In this document: positions 46,173 through 54,403 of the stretch, piece by piece
Layout: each line of letters begins with the position of its first letter
How positions within the stretch are numbered: position 1 is the first letter of the stretch
From: Alkalibacter rhizosphaerae
Lineage (GTDB): Bacteria; Bacillota; Clostridia; Eubacteriales; Alkalibacteraceae
NCBI RefSeq assembly: GCF_017352215.1
Contig: NZ_CP071444.1
Location: 1,426,001-1,490,000, forward strand
Reading direction: 5' to 3'
Length of the DNA: 64,000 bases
Translations under genes and position numbers: made by a program
The notes under the pieces: generated by a model
What the model was told of the DNA's origin: nothing
Seen by the model: the letters and a program-made list of their open reading frames with translations, nothing else
Database searches by the model: none

Positions 46173-47188
46173 CCCTATCTATGAAGGAAAATATGGTACT
46201 ATTTATGGATCGCAAGATTCCAGAATGGTTTCCAAATTATCGTACAGAGGTGTGTCCAATCATCCCATCTTGCGTTCACGAACGTGCGCCGGGAGACGGA
46301 ACACCAGCACAGCTTCTTGGAGGAACAGGTGTGGATTGGTTCGGTGTGAACTGGTTATTTGAGCCGAACTCTGGTGGATCCATGGTGGATCCTTCTTTTC
46401 CGCCAGTATTAAACGATATTTCAAAGTGGAAAGAAGTAGTACAGTTTCCGAATCTTGATAAAATCGATTGGGCTTCTGCGAGAAAAATGGATGATGGCAG
46501 GATTGATGAAAATAAATTCTGCGTAGTAACTATTCTAAACGGTCCCTTTGAACGGATGCATGCGTTGATGAGCATGGTCGAAGCGAACTGTGCGCTTTTG
46601 ACAGATCCAGAAGAATCTTTTGGATTATTAATGGCTATTGCGGACTATAAAATAAAGTTGATCGATAAAATAGTGGAATACTATCCGGTTGATATGATCG
46701 AGGTTCATGATGATTGGGGTCATCAGCGAAATTCTTTTATGTCCCCAGATACCTGGAGAAATTTGATTGCTCCGGCAATGGAAAAGATTATTCAACATAT
46801 TAAGTCAAAAGGGATATTTGCGCAGGTACATTCCTGTGGCAAAGTAGAACCACTGATCGAAGATATGATAAATATTGGGATCGACCACTGGTCTTCCTGT
46901 CAAGCATGTAATGATATCCCTGGAATAATAGCAGGGTATGGAGATCAAATCACATGTTTGGGAGGGATGGATACCAGTGATCTTGTAGATCCATCCGTCC
47001 CACGTGAAGAACTGAAAAAACGAATAGAAAAAAGATTCAAGTTGCTGGCAAAAGGGGGAGGTTTGTTGCCGTACGGATCACGGAGCTATCCGATTTTGAT
47101 CGAATTGATCAATGAAGTGATCGCAGAAAATAGAGATTTTCTATCAAATTCTGAAAATCAAGAGTTGCCTCATCTCCAAACTGTGTAG
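46169..47188 (+). CDS. URO-D superfamily methyltransferase-like protein (HDDWG, HSC)
   Basis: A 339-residue URO-D/MtaA-like protein. HDDWGHQ is at 180-186 and the zinc-type H-x-C is HSCGK (221-225), followed by MINIGIDHWSSCQACNDIPGIIAGYG, close in order to the MtaA pattern. Near the end, where MtaA has a third zinc ligand Cys, this protein has LLPYGSRSYP, so that ligand is not obvious. GAAGGAGG lies before the ATG, within the 3' end of the transporter gene. A methyltransferase role is inferred from the family. Confidence 0.88.
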   Translation: MTLSMKENMVLFMDRKIPEWFPNYRTEVCPIIPSCVHERAPGDGTPAQLLGGTGVDWFGVNWLFEPNSGGSMVDPSFPPVLNDISKWKEVVQFPNLDKIDWASARKMDDGRIDENKFCVVTILNGPFERMHALMSMVEANCALLTDPEESFGLLMAIADYKIKLIDKIVEYYPVDMIEVHDDWGHQRNSFMSPDTWRNLIAPAMEKIIQHIKSKGIFAQVHSCGKVEPLIEDMINIGIDHWSSCQACNDIPGIIAGYGDQITCLGGMDTSDLVDPSVPREELKKRIEKRFKLLAKGGGLLPYGSRSYPILIELINEVIAENRDFLSNSENQELPHLQTV

Positions 47189-47254
47189 ACTGCATTAAAA
47201 AGATTCCGAGTGAATAGTTTGGTTATAATTCTAAAAAAGGTTGACAACTGAAAT

Positions 47255-47286
47255 AAAAGCCAAGAGATCCTTTCCTTGGCTTTTAT
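47255..47286. terminator. Bidirectional terminator
   Basis: AAAAGCCAAG (47255-47264) and CTTGGCTTTT (47275-47284). It lies between two convergent URO-D operons. Confidence 0.8.
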
Positions 47287-47298
47287 TTGGTGGTGAAA

Positions 47299-47418
47299 CT
47301 ATCTGGACAGAAGCATCCAAATAAATCTTTCTTTGATGGATTCGATCGCTTCCGGGGGTAAGTCTTCATAGTATTCGCGCATTGCTTCTTCCAGGATATT
47401 CATCAAGTTTTCTTCCAT
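47299..47418 (-). CDS. URO-D-associated microprotein (39 aa)
   Basis: A 39-residue protein too short for usual gene finders. AAGGAGG lies 7 bases before the ATG at 47418, and the gene starts 26 bases after the URO-D stop and ends just before a terminator. Sequence order: acidic helix ILEEAMREYYEDLPPEAIES, then hydrophobic RFIWMLLSR. The companion at 51569 has EALKKDYFKNIPEADAD and MINTLLTR in the same places, so the two are clear paralogues; that at 18152 is more distant. No membrane segment long enough to span. Function unknown. Confidence 0.75.
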   Translation of the reverse strand: MEENLMNILEEAMREYYEDLPPEAIESIKERFIWMLLSR

Positions 47419-47444
47419 GGTAAAATCCTCCTTCATAGGTTTGT

Positions 47445-48614
47445 TCAATAAACGCCATTTTTATGAACGTAGTCGCATACAGCGATCAAATTTTCGGCCT
47501 TGGCATCGCCGTGTGACATGATCACGGAATCTGTGGAGAAGATATAGCCACCGCCGGGAGCCAATTCATCCAAACACCATTTTGCCCGATCAATGCAATC
47601 CTTCACGGAACCCCTGGCCAACAGATCCACTGGCATGCCACCCATGATGCACATTTTGTTTCCGATGGAATCCTTGGCTTTCTTCAGATCGCCTTTCTCG
47701 ATCAGCCCGACCAGCTTGTCTGTTTTTGGCAGATCGGACAGGATCTCGTAGTAAGGTTCCCAAAGGTTTTCCATGAAGATCATCTGGTTGTAGCCGCGCT
47801 TGACGCAAAGTTCATCGATCATTTTATATAGGAACGGGAAATAAAACTTTTCAAAGTCTTTTGGTTTCAAATAGGTGGGCAAGTGAAGAGGACTGAAAAT
47901 CCAATGATTGTCCTCTGGAGTGGTGTAGGATGAGGTTAACATCCGGATCGTATAGTCAAATAAGGAATCACATGCTGCGTAAAACTTATCCGGATGCCGT
48001 TTGATATCCCCCATTGTGCCCACAAAATCCCTTAAATAGTCCATGATGATGTCCGGAGTTGCGTAAAGCGATCCTTTTGCCATAAATGGTATGCCCAATT
48101 CCTCAGCGACTCTTTTATTGACACTGCCATTATGTTGAAGGAATGTTTTGAAGTCATCGAAAGATTTCAAAAATCGATCTTTGACTTCCTGTCTATCCCC
48201 TTTCAACAAAGGAAATTTTCTGGGTACTATCGTATTGATGATGAAACCTACCGGATCAGCGATGAACTGGTCGTATTCGTTGGCATTCATCAGATTTCCA
48301 TGGCTGCCCTTGATTTGTAGACTGTGGTCTGTCAATACATACAAACCTTCCCCGAAATTGCTCATAACATCCAGCGGTAAAATATTCATATTTCCCCACT
48401 GGGCATCAATGTAGACATCTGTAAATGTTATTTTGTAAGCTTCGAAATTGGCGGCTGCGCTGTTTTTAAAGGCATCGATGAGACTGATGTCGGCATGATG
48501 CATTACCCATTCCTCTACCATGGGCATTACAGGTACTCGATCGGGGATCTCTCGTCGAACGGCAGCGACAATGCGATTGAATCTTTCATTATACAGTTCT
48601 TTTGTGCTTTTCAA
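47445..48614 (-). CDS. URO-D superfamily protein, subfamily without H-x-C motif
   Basis: A 389-residue paralogue of the proteins at 18325 and 51708: IPDRVPVMPMVEEWVMHHADISLIDAF at the N-terminus, QIKGSHGNLMNANEYDQFI, FSPLHLPTYLKPKDFEKFYFPFLYKMIDEL and MGGMPVDLLARGSVKDCIDRAKWCLDELAPGGGYIFSTDSVIM. Where zinc enzymes have H-x-C it reads FMENLW. The start codon is TTG (48614) with GGAGG 7 bases upstream; no ATG fits. It follows YjiH by 46 bases and is followed by the microprotein. The reaction is unknown; conservation of the LAPGG loop suggests a bound acidic or phosphate-like group. Confidence 0.88.
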   Translation of the reverse strand: MKSTKELYNERFNRIVAAVRREIPDRVPVMPMVEEWVMHHADISLIDAFKNSAAANFEAYKITFTDVYIDAQWGNMNILPLDVMSNFGEGLYVLTDHSLQIKGSHGNLMNANEYDQFIADPVGFIINTIVPRKFPLLKGDRQEVKDRFLKSFDDFKTFLQHNGSVNKRVAEELGIPFMAKGSLYATPDIIMDYLRDFVGTMGDIKRHPDKFYAACDSLFDYTIRMLTSSYTTPEDNHWIFSPLHLPTYLKPKDFEKFYFPFLYKMIDELCVKRGYNQMIFMENLWEPYYEILSDLPKTDKLVGLIEKGDLKKAKDSIGNKMCIMGGMPVDLLARGSVKDCIDRAKWCLDELAPGGGYIFSTDSVIMSHGDAKAENLIAVCDYVHKNGVY

Positions 48615-48660
48615 TGTAAAGCCTCCTAACTTTTTAAATGTTATCTTGATAATGGATTTA

Positions 48661-49998
48661 TCAAAACATCAGTGTTGCTAACAATCCTGCAATCAAAATG
48701 GTCAATATCATTCTTAAAAACCAAGTGACCACAAGGTCAAGTGGCTTTACAGGAAGATCGGTTGACAGAACCACCGGCCAAAATCCTGATACGAAAACAG
48801 ACACTGTCATAGGGTACAGACAAAGAAAGAACTTTGCGCCAACGGATAGATTCTGTCCAAAGCCTATTAATACGGACAGGTACATATCGAGAAATGACAT
48901 GCTGGCAGATTGCATTATTATGGAAATATCGGCACTTGCAAAGCCTGCAATTTTGAAAACAGGCCAGAACACATAACCTGCATATGCGAAAATAGAAGTG
49001 TACTTAAGAAGCAGAAGACCAACTACCAAAACAAATACTCCGGACATCATCATATTGGTCACCACTCGAAGCGTCATCAAGAAAGTATTGACAAGCTTTT
49101 TTGGCACAGGGCCAGCTTTTTCAGCAACCGAAACTCCTTCTGAAAAAGCTGTTTTCAGTATTTGTACCTTCACTTCAGGCTCGTGGGATGGTGTGGCACC
49201 TTCGTAATAATCCAAGGGTTTTTTGTTTAAAGGATATAATCGGATCGTTATAAATGTGATTACCAATGTAACAAAGATCGAAGTTGTAAAAATCAAATTC
49301 CAGTATTCCATCATTTCAAGAAGGCTGGCGAACAAAAGCATTATACCTACAGATGGCGTACAAAAACCTAGTGCGATGATGGCCGCTTCTTTTTTGTTGA
49401 ATTTGCCGTCTTTGTACAAAATGTCGGTAGAAATATGTCCCATTGAAAAGTTGCCTAAAAAAGCGCTCAACGCTATAACGGATGCTCGTCCGGGAGTTTT
49501 GAACAACGGCCTCATTAGAGGTCGCAGTACAACACCTACAGCTTCAATAAGTCCAAAATCTACTAAAAAAGTTAAAAATAATCCTGCTACCAATACTGTC
49601 AAGGAAGCGATACCATTTAATGTGGATGATTTGGGTCCTATATCAGGATCTAGAAAAAATTCCGGACCGATGTTTAAGTAGATCATTGCCGCCATGATGG
49701 AACCTATTGTTGTAACAACGGCTATGATTTTGTTGATAAAGTTCTTGTTCCAGGTTTTTTTTATAAAAAACGTGTCTGCAACGCAGAATATTCCAAATAA
49801 GAACATCATAAGCAAATAATTAGGCGATACAAAAGGTCGAATATAACTGACGATATGATCCACTAAAATGCTTTTCTGCCCCATAAATTCAAATCGGACA
49901 AAGAAAGCAAACAAACCGAATAAACTGGCAAAGACAAATTTCAGCACGCTGGATCTCTTGAAATTTTTGACCACGGAGTTCGTGGGTGTATTATTCAT
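48661..49998 (-). CDS. YjiH family membrane protein (Gate/nucleoside-recognition domain)
   Basis: A 445-residue membrane protein with about ten helices. It has the YjiH pattern: N-terminal SSVLKFVFASLFGLFAFFVRFEF, a Gate-like region ALSAFLGNFSMGHISTDILYKDGKFNKKEAAIIALGFCTPSVG, and a second Gate-type part near the C-terminus. Start ATG 49998 has GAGGAG 8 bases upstream. It lies between a GPH carrier and a URO-D gene in a single minus-strand run, so it probably serves as a second uptake route in that module. Transport substrate of YjiH is not established. Confidence 0.85.
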   Translation of the reverse strand: MNNTPTNSVVKNFKRSSVLKFVFASLFGLFAFFVRFEFMGQKSILVDHIVSYIRPFVSPNYLLMMFLFGIFCVADTFFIKKTWNKNFINKIIAVVTTIGSIMAAMIYLNIGPEFFLDPDIGPKSSTLNGIASLTVLVAGLFLTFLVDFGLIEAVGVVLRPLMRPLFKTPGRASVIALSAFLGNFSMGHISTDILYKDGKFNKKEAAIIALGFCTPSVGIMLLFASLLEMMEYWNLIFTTSIFVTLVITFITIRLYPLNKKPLDYYEGATPSHEPEVKVQILKTAFSEGVSVAEKAGPVPKKLVNTFLMTLRVVTNMMMSGVFVLVVGLLLLKYTSIFAYAGYVFWPVFKIAGFASADISIIMQSASMSFLDMYLSVLIGFGQNLSVGAKFFLCLYPMTVSVFVSGFWPVVLSTDLPVKPLDLVVTWFLRMILTILIAGLLATLMF

Positions 49999-50042
49999 AA
50001 ATAGCACTCCTCGGATTTATTGAAATCATTGTTTTTATAGAA

Positions 50043-50078
50043 TTGGCCACTGCTTGATAATTATTATGCAGTGGCCAA
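50043..50078. other. Hairpin between GPH and YjiH genes
   Basis: TTGGCCACTGC (50043-50053) and GCAGTGGCCAA (50068-50078), 11 base pairs. The minus-strand tail (TTCTATAAAAAC) is not a clean U run, so it may act as a partial terminator or mRNA-stabilising structure inside the operon. Confidence 0.5.
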
Positions 50079-50086
50079 GATGTCAA

Positions 50087-51463
50087 CTAAGATCTGGAAG
50101 CGATTTCAGCAGAATACTCTGCGATTTTTTCTTTTGTCAAATTGAAACCAAGGATCAGCAATACGCCACCTACAGTAAGGATGATACCGGGAATCAGTAA
50201 AAATGCATTGCTGATGCCGCTCATTACTTCATTGGAAACGGAAGCAGCGTCGACGGCAGCACTGAATCCTACCACAGCTAGAACGCTGTTGATAATGATT
50301 CCTCGAAAAACGATAGCAATCTTCAACGTTACGTTATTCAATCCCATGATCCAACCAGAGGAGTTTTTACCGGATTTCCACTCGTCATAAATAACCGTAT
50401 CTGCGAATAGTACCGGCATTAAAGAATAGATCGAACCGTACATGTATTGTGCCAAACCCAGGAGTACGATCACCAGTGTAAAATTTGTGTGGAACAGCTT
50501 TGCTACAATAAGAAGTCCACCCATCAAGAAAAAATATGCGATGGTGGTGCTCCTGGCAGAAAACTTGTTGGATACAAATTTACAGGTAAAGGCCCCCAAT
50601 GCGGCAGCGATGCCGATAATGATCATATAAGTTGCCAGATACCCTGGATTTTTCAATACATACGTAAAATAATAAACGGCAGTAGCGCTAGCTACAAAGT
50701 TGACGATCCATCTTGCGATGTCGGCGATGAGCAGAATAAGCAGCGGTCGGTTAAGAGCCAGGGCTTTCAGTGTGCCGACAAATCCAATTTTGTTCTTCTT
50801 AGGAACGATTTGATTTGGTGCTGCTGTTGTTTCATCTACTTCGTAACCTTCAAACATCTTGAAGTGTGCGAAATAGGAGATGGCCATACCTACTCCAAGT
50901 ACAAAGGCAAGTGCCGCGAACTGGAATTGAACACCGACGATTGCTGCAAGTATCGTGGCCAAAGGAAGTCCTGCATAAGAAAATATGATGCCAGCAACAC
51001 GATTGTAGGTTCCTCTGGAGGTCGATAATGCAACACGATCTTGAGGGGTGCTGGCTGCCACGGAGATCAGTGCCACGTTTGCCACGTACGCAAAATTCCA
51101 AAGGACACTGCTGATAATACCGGCTGCGATGATGATAGCAATGGCAATGCCATCATTACCTAGTTTCGTAAATTTGAACAGGTAGATGATCGGGACCAAC
51201 CAGGGGGTGAGAATCAACCACGAACGATATCTTCCCCATTTCAATGGTTTGATGGAGTTCATGATGGCTCCGTAAGTCCAAGACAGTACGGCGTCTACTA
51301 CTGTAGTTACAGTTTGAATGAATGTTACAATTCCAAGGTCAAACATAACGATATTTGTTAGAAAAAAATTGAAGAAGTAGTTCTCAACACTAGTCATCAT
51401 GGTGAAGAACAGGTCGCCGATACCATAAAATCGTTTCAAGCTTTTTGACAGTTCTTTTTTCAT
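50087..51463 (-). CDS. GPH-type MFS transporter
   Basis: A 458-residue GPH/MFS_2 carrier with 12 helices: RFYGIGDLFFTMMTSVENYFFNFFLTNIVMFDLG, MNSIKPLKWGRYRSWLILTPWLVP (the usual K-x-G-R-Y-R-x-W loop) and YDEWKSGKNSSGWIMGLNNVTLKIAIVFRGI. GGAG lies 9 bases before the ATG. It lies downstream of the URO-D/microprotein pair 52877-51569 on the same strand (105-base gap) and upstream of yjiH, forming one long module. Confidence 0.9.
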   Translation of the reverse strand: MKKELSKSLKRFYGIGDLFFTMMTSVENYFFNFFLTNIVMFDLGIVTFIQTVTTVVDAVLSWTYGAIMNSIKPLKWGRYRSWLILTPWLVPIIYLFKFTKLGNDGIAIAIIIAAGIISSVLWNFAYVANVALISVAASTPQDRVALSTSRGTYNRVAGIIFSYAGLPLATILAAIVGVQFQFAALAFVLGVGMAISYFAHFKMFEGYEVDETTAAPNQIVPKKNKIGFVGTLKALALNRPLLILLIADIARWIVNFVASATAVYYFTYVLKNPGYLATYMIIIGIAAALGAFTCKFVSNKFSARSTTIAYFFLMGGLLIVAKLFHTNFTLVIVLLGLAQYMYGSIYSLMPVLFADTVIYDEWKSGKNSSGWIMGLNNVTLKIAIVFRGIIINSVLAVVGFSAAVDAASVSNEVMSGISNAFLLIPGIILTVGGVLLILGFNLTKEKIAEYSAEIASRS

Positions 51464-51568
51464 TTGGATTCTCCTTATCCTATTTTTCTAGGTGATTTAC
51501 TTGCTGTAATAATGTTTTTTGCAACACATGGATGTCGACTTGCGTGTGTTTCGGCGTATCCGCTTTGC

Positions 51569-51694
51569 TTATCTGGTAAGCAAAGTGTTGATCATCTTCC
51601 GAATCAACATGTCGGCATCCGCTTCCGGAATATTTTTGAAATAATCTTTCTTCAGTGCTTCCAATGCTTCCGATACGTTCTTGTTTAGATCCAT
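51569..51694 (-). CDS. URO-D-associated microprotein (41 aa)
   Basis: A 41-residue protein starting at ATG 51694, with AAGGAGGAGG just upstream, 13 bases after the URO-D stop codon. Order: SEALEALKKDYFKNIPEADADML then IRKMINTLLTR. It aligns over its whole length with the microprotein at 47299 (acidic helix, Y/F, D/N-x-P-E-A, then I/L-x-x-L-L-[ST]-R at the end). A frame from ATG 51769 that would make a longer protein overlaps the URO-D gene and is rejected. Function unknown; co-translation suggests a partner of the URO-D protein. Confidence 0.75.
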   Translation of the reverse strand: MDLNKNVSEALEALKKDYFKNIPEADADMLIRKMINTLLTR

Positions 51695-51707
51695 TTTTTC
51701 CTCCTCC

Positions 51708-52877
51708 TTAATATTTACCGTTTTCATGGATGTATTGAAAAGTAGAGATGACATTTTCAGGCAAGGCATCCTTTTTGGACATCAAAACCATATCTACAGA
51801 AAAAATATAGTTGCCCCCGGGTGCCAAAGTGTCGAGACATTCTTTTGCCTTGTCAATACACTGCTGTTTTGTTCCTCTTGCAAGGAGACTGATGGGCATA
51901 CCACCCATGATCGTCATGTTCTTTCCGATTTTTTCTTTATATGCCTTTAGATCCCCGTGTTCAAAAAGACCAACGACTTTTCCTTCTGTGGGTAGATCCT
52001 GCAGTATGTCCAAGTACGGCATCCAGTCGTTTTCCATGTAGAATAAAAGAGTGTATCCTCTTTTTACGCTGAGCTCTTCCACGAGTTTTTTCATGAATGG
52101 AAAATAGAACTTTTCAAAATCTTTTGGTTTCAGGAATGTAGGCAAATGCAAGGGTGAAAATACAAAATGCTCGTCTTCCGGTGTTTTATAGGATTCCGTC
52201 GTCATTTGAATGATAAAATCAGAAATCGAATGACATGCTGCAATCAATGCTTCAGGTCTTCTTCGGATATCGCCGGAAATTCCTGTAAAGTCACGAAGGT
52301 AGTCCAGAACAATGTCTGGAGCGACATAAGCGGCAGCTCTCGACAATACAGGCATGCCCAGATCTGCTTCGATGCGTTTGACTACGGAACCGTTGTATGC
52401 TGCAAAGTCTTTGAAATCGTCGAAGGCTTCTTCTAATAGGGCCATATTTTTGTCGACGCTTTGATTTAGGATGGGATATTTTCTGGGGATGATCACGTCG
52501 GAAAAAAATTTTTGGGGATCTTCGATCAGTGCCGGATATTCATCGGGCTGCATGGTCGTTCCGTGGCTTCCTTTGATTTGCAGACTTTCATCGGTGACAG
52601 TGTAGATCCCTTCCCCGAATTTTTTCATCATTTTCAAAGGAATGATGTTGCTGGTGCCAAAGAATCCGTCCAGATAAATGTCGTCGGACACTTTTTTGAA
52701 TGCGTTGAAGAGGATCTCGGGGTCTTTGGTAAAAGCGTCTTTCAAGCTGACGTTGGCATAGTGCATGACCCAAGTTTCGATGTTTGGCAAAACCGGGACC
52801 CGGTCGGGAATCCCTTTTGAAAATGTGGTCTGCAACCGATCCAATTTACTGCGATAAGTTTCCATTTCTTTACTCAT
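51708..52877 (-). CDS. URO-D superfamily protein, subfamily without H-x-C motif
   Basis: A 389-residue paralogue of the 47445 protein (IPDRVPVLPNIETWVMHYANVSLKDAF, QIKGSHGTTMQPDEYPALI, FSPLHLPTFLKPKDFEKFYFPFMKKLVEEL, MGGMPISLLARGTKQQCIDKAKECLDTLAPGGNYIFSVDMVLM). It is more similar to 47445 than to 18325. Where the zinc H-x-C would be it has FYMENDW. AAGGTGAT precedes the ATG. It is the first gene of the long minus-strand run 52877-47299 and divergent from a TetR gene, with three abutting operator-like repeats in between. Confidence 0.9.
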   Translation of the reverse strand: MSKEMETYRSKLDRLQTTFSKGIPDRVPVLPNIETWVMHYANVSLKDAFTKDPEILFNAFKKVSDDIYLDGFFGTSNIIPLKMMKKFGEGIYTVTDESLQIKGSHGTTMQPDEYPALIEDPQKFFSDVIIPRKYPILNQSVDKNMALLEEAFDDFKDFAAYNGSVVKRIEADLGMPVLSRAAAYVAPDIVLDYLRDFTGISGDIRRRPEALIAACHSISDFIIQMTTESYKTPEDEHFVFSPLHLPTFLKPKDFEKFYFPFMKKLVEELSVKRGYTLLFYMENDWMPYLDILQDLPTEGKVVGLFEHGDLKAYKEKIGKNMTIMGGMPISLLARGTKQQCIDKAKECLDTLAPGGNYIFSVDMVLMSKKDALPENVISTFQYIHENGKY

Positions 52878-52909
52878 GTGCGATCACCTTCCAATTATTG
52901 AGCTTATAT

Positions 52910-52994
52910 TTCTATTCGTATCTAATTAGATTTATATCTATTTAGATACGAATCTAATTTATAACATCATATTCTTAGAATAGACATTTGTCAA
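52910..52994 (-). promoter_or_regulatory. Promoter followed by three abutting 16-base operator repeats
   Basis: On the minus strand TTGACA (52994-52989), 17 bases, TATGAT (52971-52966). Directly downstream lie three 16-base units end to end: TTAGATACGAATCTAA (52942-52957), TTAGATTTATATCTAT (52926-52941) and TTCTATTCGTATCTAA (52910-52925; its reverse complement begins TTAGATACGAAT). Each is a palindrome of type TTAGAT-N4-ATCTAA, perfect in the first and slightly degenerate in the others. The TetR at 53136 is the probable binder. Confidence 0.8.
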
Positions 52995-53135
52995 CTTAAA
53001 TTATAAAAAAATTACGCTTTATCATATTTGGTTTTATAGCGGATAAGCAAGTAATAAGGAATCATATTGACCGAATGTGCAAGGTAGCATAGAATAAAAA
53101 CAGGTTTTGATATTTAACGAGTAAAGGAGATCACC

Positions 53136-53816
53136 ATGGGAACTTATCCGGCGGGCGAACAAACAAAAGAAAAATTGTATGAGGTTGCACACGAGGTGTT
53201 TTATGAATATGGATACCATAAGGCATCCATGAAGGAATTGTCCCAACGTGCAGGAATCAAGCAATCCGTGTTTTATTATCACTACAAGAACAAAAGTGCG
53301 TTGGCAAAACAGCTGTACGCCAGTTTTGGGAAAGCCCATTCCTCGGCGATCATGGAAGAGATCTTGAAAAAGCAGTACACGAACGATGCTGTTACCATAA
53401 ATTGTGTGTGTTCTGCCTTATTGCTGATGAATTCTGTGGTAAATCCTCAAGTCGGTCGATTTTGGGCAGAGATGTATACGGACAACTTAACGGCGGATAT
53501 CGCCTTTAGTAGGCACTTTCATGAGCTTATGTACAAGAAACGCATGAAAAAATTTGACAGAAACGATTTTGAATTTTTTTTGATCAATTCGGCATCCATC
53601 AACTGTGCATTGATCTTGGCATTTTTGGATAATAGGTTGAAGGTGGATCCGCAACAACTGGCTCGGTATAAGACGGAAAATACTTTGAGATTACTTGATT
53701 ACTCAAAAGATAAAATGGAAAATATAACAAACGATGTGTTGGAGATCGCAAAAAAAATCCCCATACAAGTAGGGGAAGATTTTCATATCGTCTTGGATGG
53801 GAAAACAATATTCTGA
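53136..53816 (+). CDS. TetR/AcrR-family regulator
   Basis: A 226-residue regulator; DNA-binding domain EQTKEKLYEVAHEVFYEYGYHKASMKELSQRAGIKQSVFYYHYKNKSALAKQLY. The helical C-terminal domain has a Cys-containing segment (INCVCSALLLMNSVV). AAAGGAGA precedes the ATG. It lies between two URO-D units that share the TTAGAT-N4-ATCTAA element (52910-52957 and 54174-54191), so it probably controls both, and thus two enzymes of different subfamilies at once. Confidence 0.9.
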   Translation: MGTYPAGEQTKEKLYEVAHEVFYEYGYHKASMKELSQRAGIKQSVFYYHYKNKSALAKQLYASFGKAHSSAIMEEILKKQYTNDAVTINCVCSALLLMNSVVNPQVGRFWAEMYTDNLTADIAFSRHFHELMYKKRMKKFDRNDFEFFLINSASINCALILAFLDNRLKVDPQQLARYKTENTLRLLDYSKDKMENITNDVLEIAKKIPIQVGEDFHIVLDGKTIF

Positions 53817-53981
53817 GAATAGAAAGGGTTTTCTTATTGCAAAAAAACGTCACCATATGCGAGGGAAGGTATGTGTTGAAGCACTGTTCCACAAGATCGA
53901 CTGTGCCATCGTGGCAGATGTAAAAGCACCAGACAATGTTTTGAGCATCTGATCCAAACCAAATAAATAGCATGAACCTCC

Positions 53982-54018
53982 AAACCACTTCAAGGTCCAT
54001 CCATGAAGCGGTTTTTTT
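53982..54018 (+). terminator. Terminator after tetR
   Basis: AAACCACTTCA (53982-53992) and TGAAGCGGTTT (54004-54014), one mismatch, followed by TTTT. About 165 bases after the TetR stop. Confidence 0.65.
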
Positions 54019-54140
54019 GATTGGGTTATGATTGGGGAGGGAAGCTCCACCATAGAGTGGTTGGGCAAAGGGAAGAGTTGCCAAAGATGAACCATCTCTG
54101 AATTTACAGCAACTGATAAAAGGAAAGAAAAATATTTTCG

Positions 54141-54191
54141 TTGACTTTTTTTAAAATTAAGTATAATGTATAAATTAGATACAAATCTAAT
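54141..54191 (+). promoter_or_regulatory. Promoter and TTAGAT-type operator of the URO-D gene 54404
   Basis: TTGACT (54141-54146), 15 bases, TATAAT (54162-54167). Just after it ATTAGATACAAATCTAAT (54174-54191) is an 18-base inverted repeat with 7-base arms; its core TTAGATACAAATCTAA differs by one base from the unit at 52942-52957. The site lies where transcription would start, as for a repressor. Confidence 0.8.
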
Positions 54192-54403
54192 TCGATATAT
54201 ATATAATTTATCACCTCATTTCAAAGTTGAAATATTAGAGAATGTCAATAAGTTAAAAAACAGATGGCAAATCGAAAAATATAATTGTTGCATTGCAAAA
54301 GGTTCATGGGAATTGAAAGGACAAGGGGGAATAAGATTGAAGATCTAAACAAGCATGTTTGATTGTGATGTTGTTTGAGTTTTTTATTAAGGAGGAGGAA
54401 AAA

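Larger units (their letters stand above)
53817..54403. other. Non-coding region between tetR and the URO-D gene at 54404
   Basis: About 590 bases without a gene I can support. The stretch 53820-53980 reads like neither of the neighbouring AT-rich genes nor a known element; it may be a decayed remnant. It contains the terminator at 53982-54018, the promoter and operator at 54141-54191, and then about 210 bases of leader to the URO-D start. A 60-codon frame at 54166-54348 starts on the operator and lacks a ribosome site. Confidence 0.5.

Noticed and set aside
53850-54095. Minus-strand 81-codon frame in the non-coding region after tetR, considered as a transposase remnant
   Set aside because: No motif of any transposase family could be recognised, and it crosses the terminator at 53982-54018.
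54166-54348. 60-codon plus-strand frame upstream of the URO-D gene 54404
   Set aside because: It begins on the promoter/operator, has no ribosome site, and its sequence has no recognisable domain.
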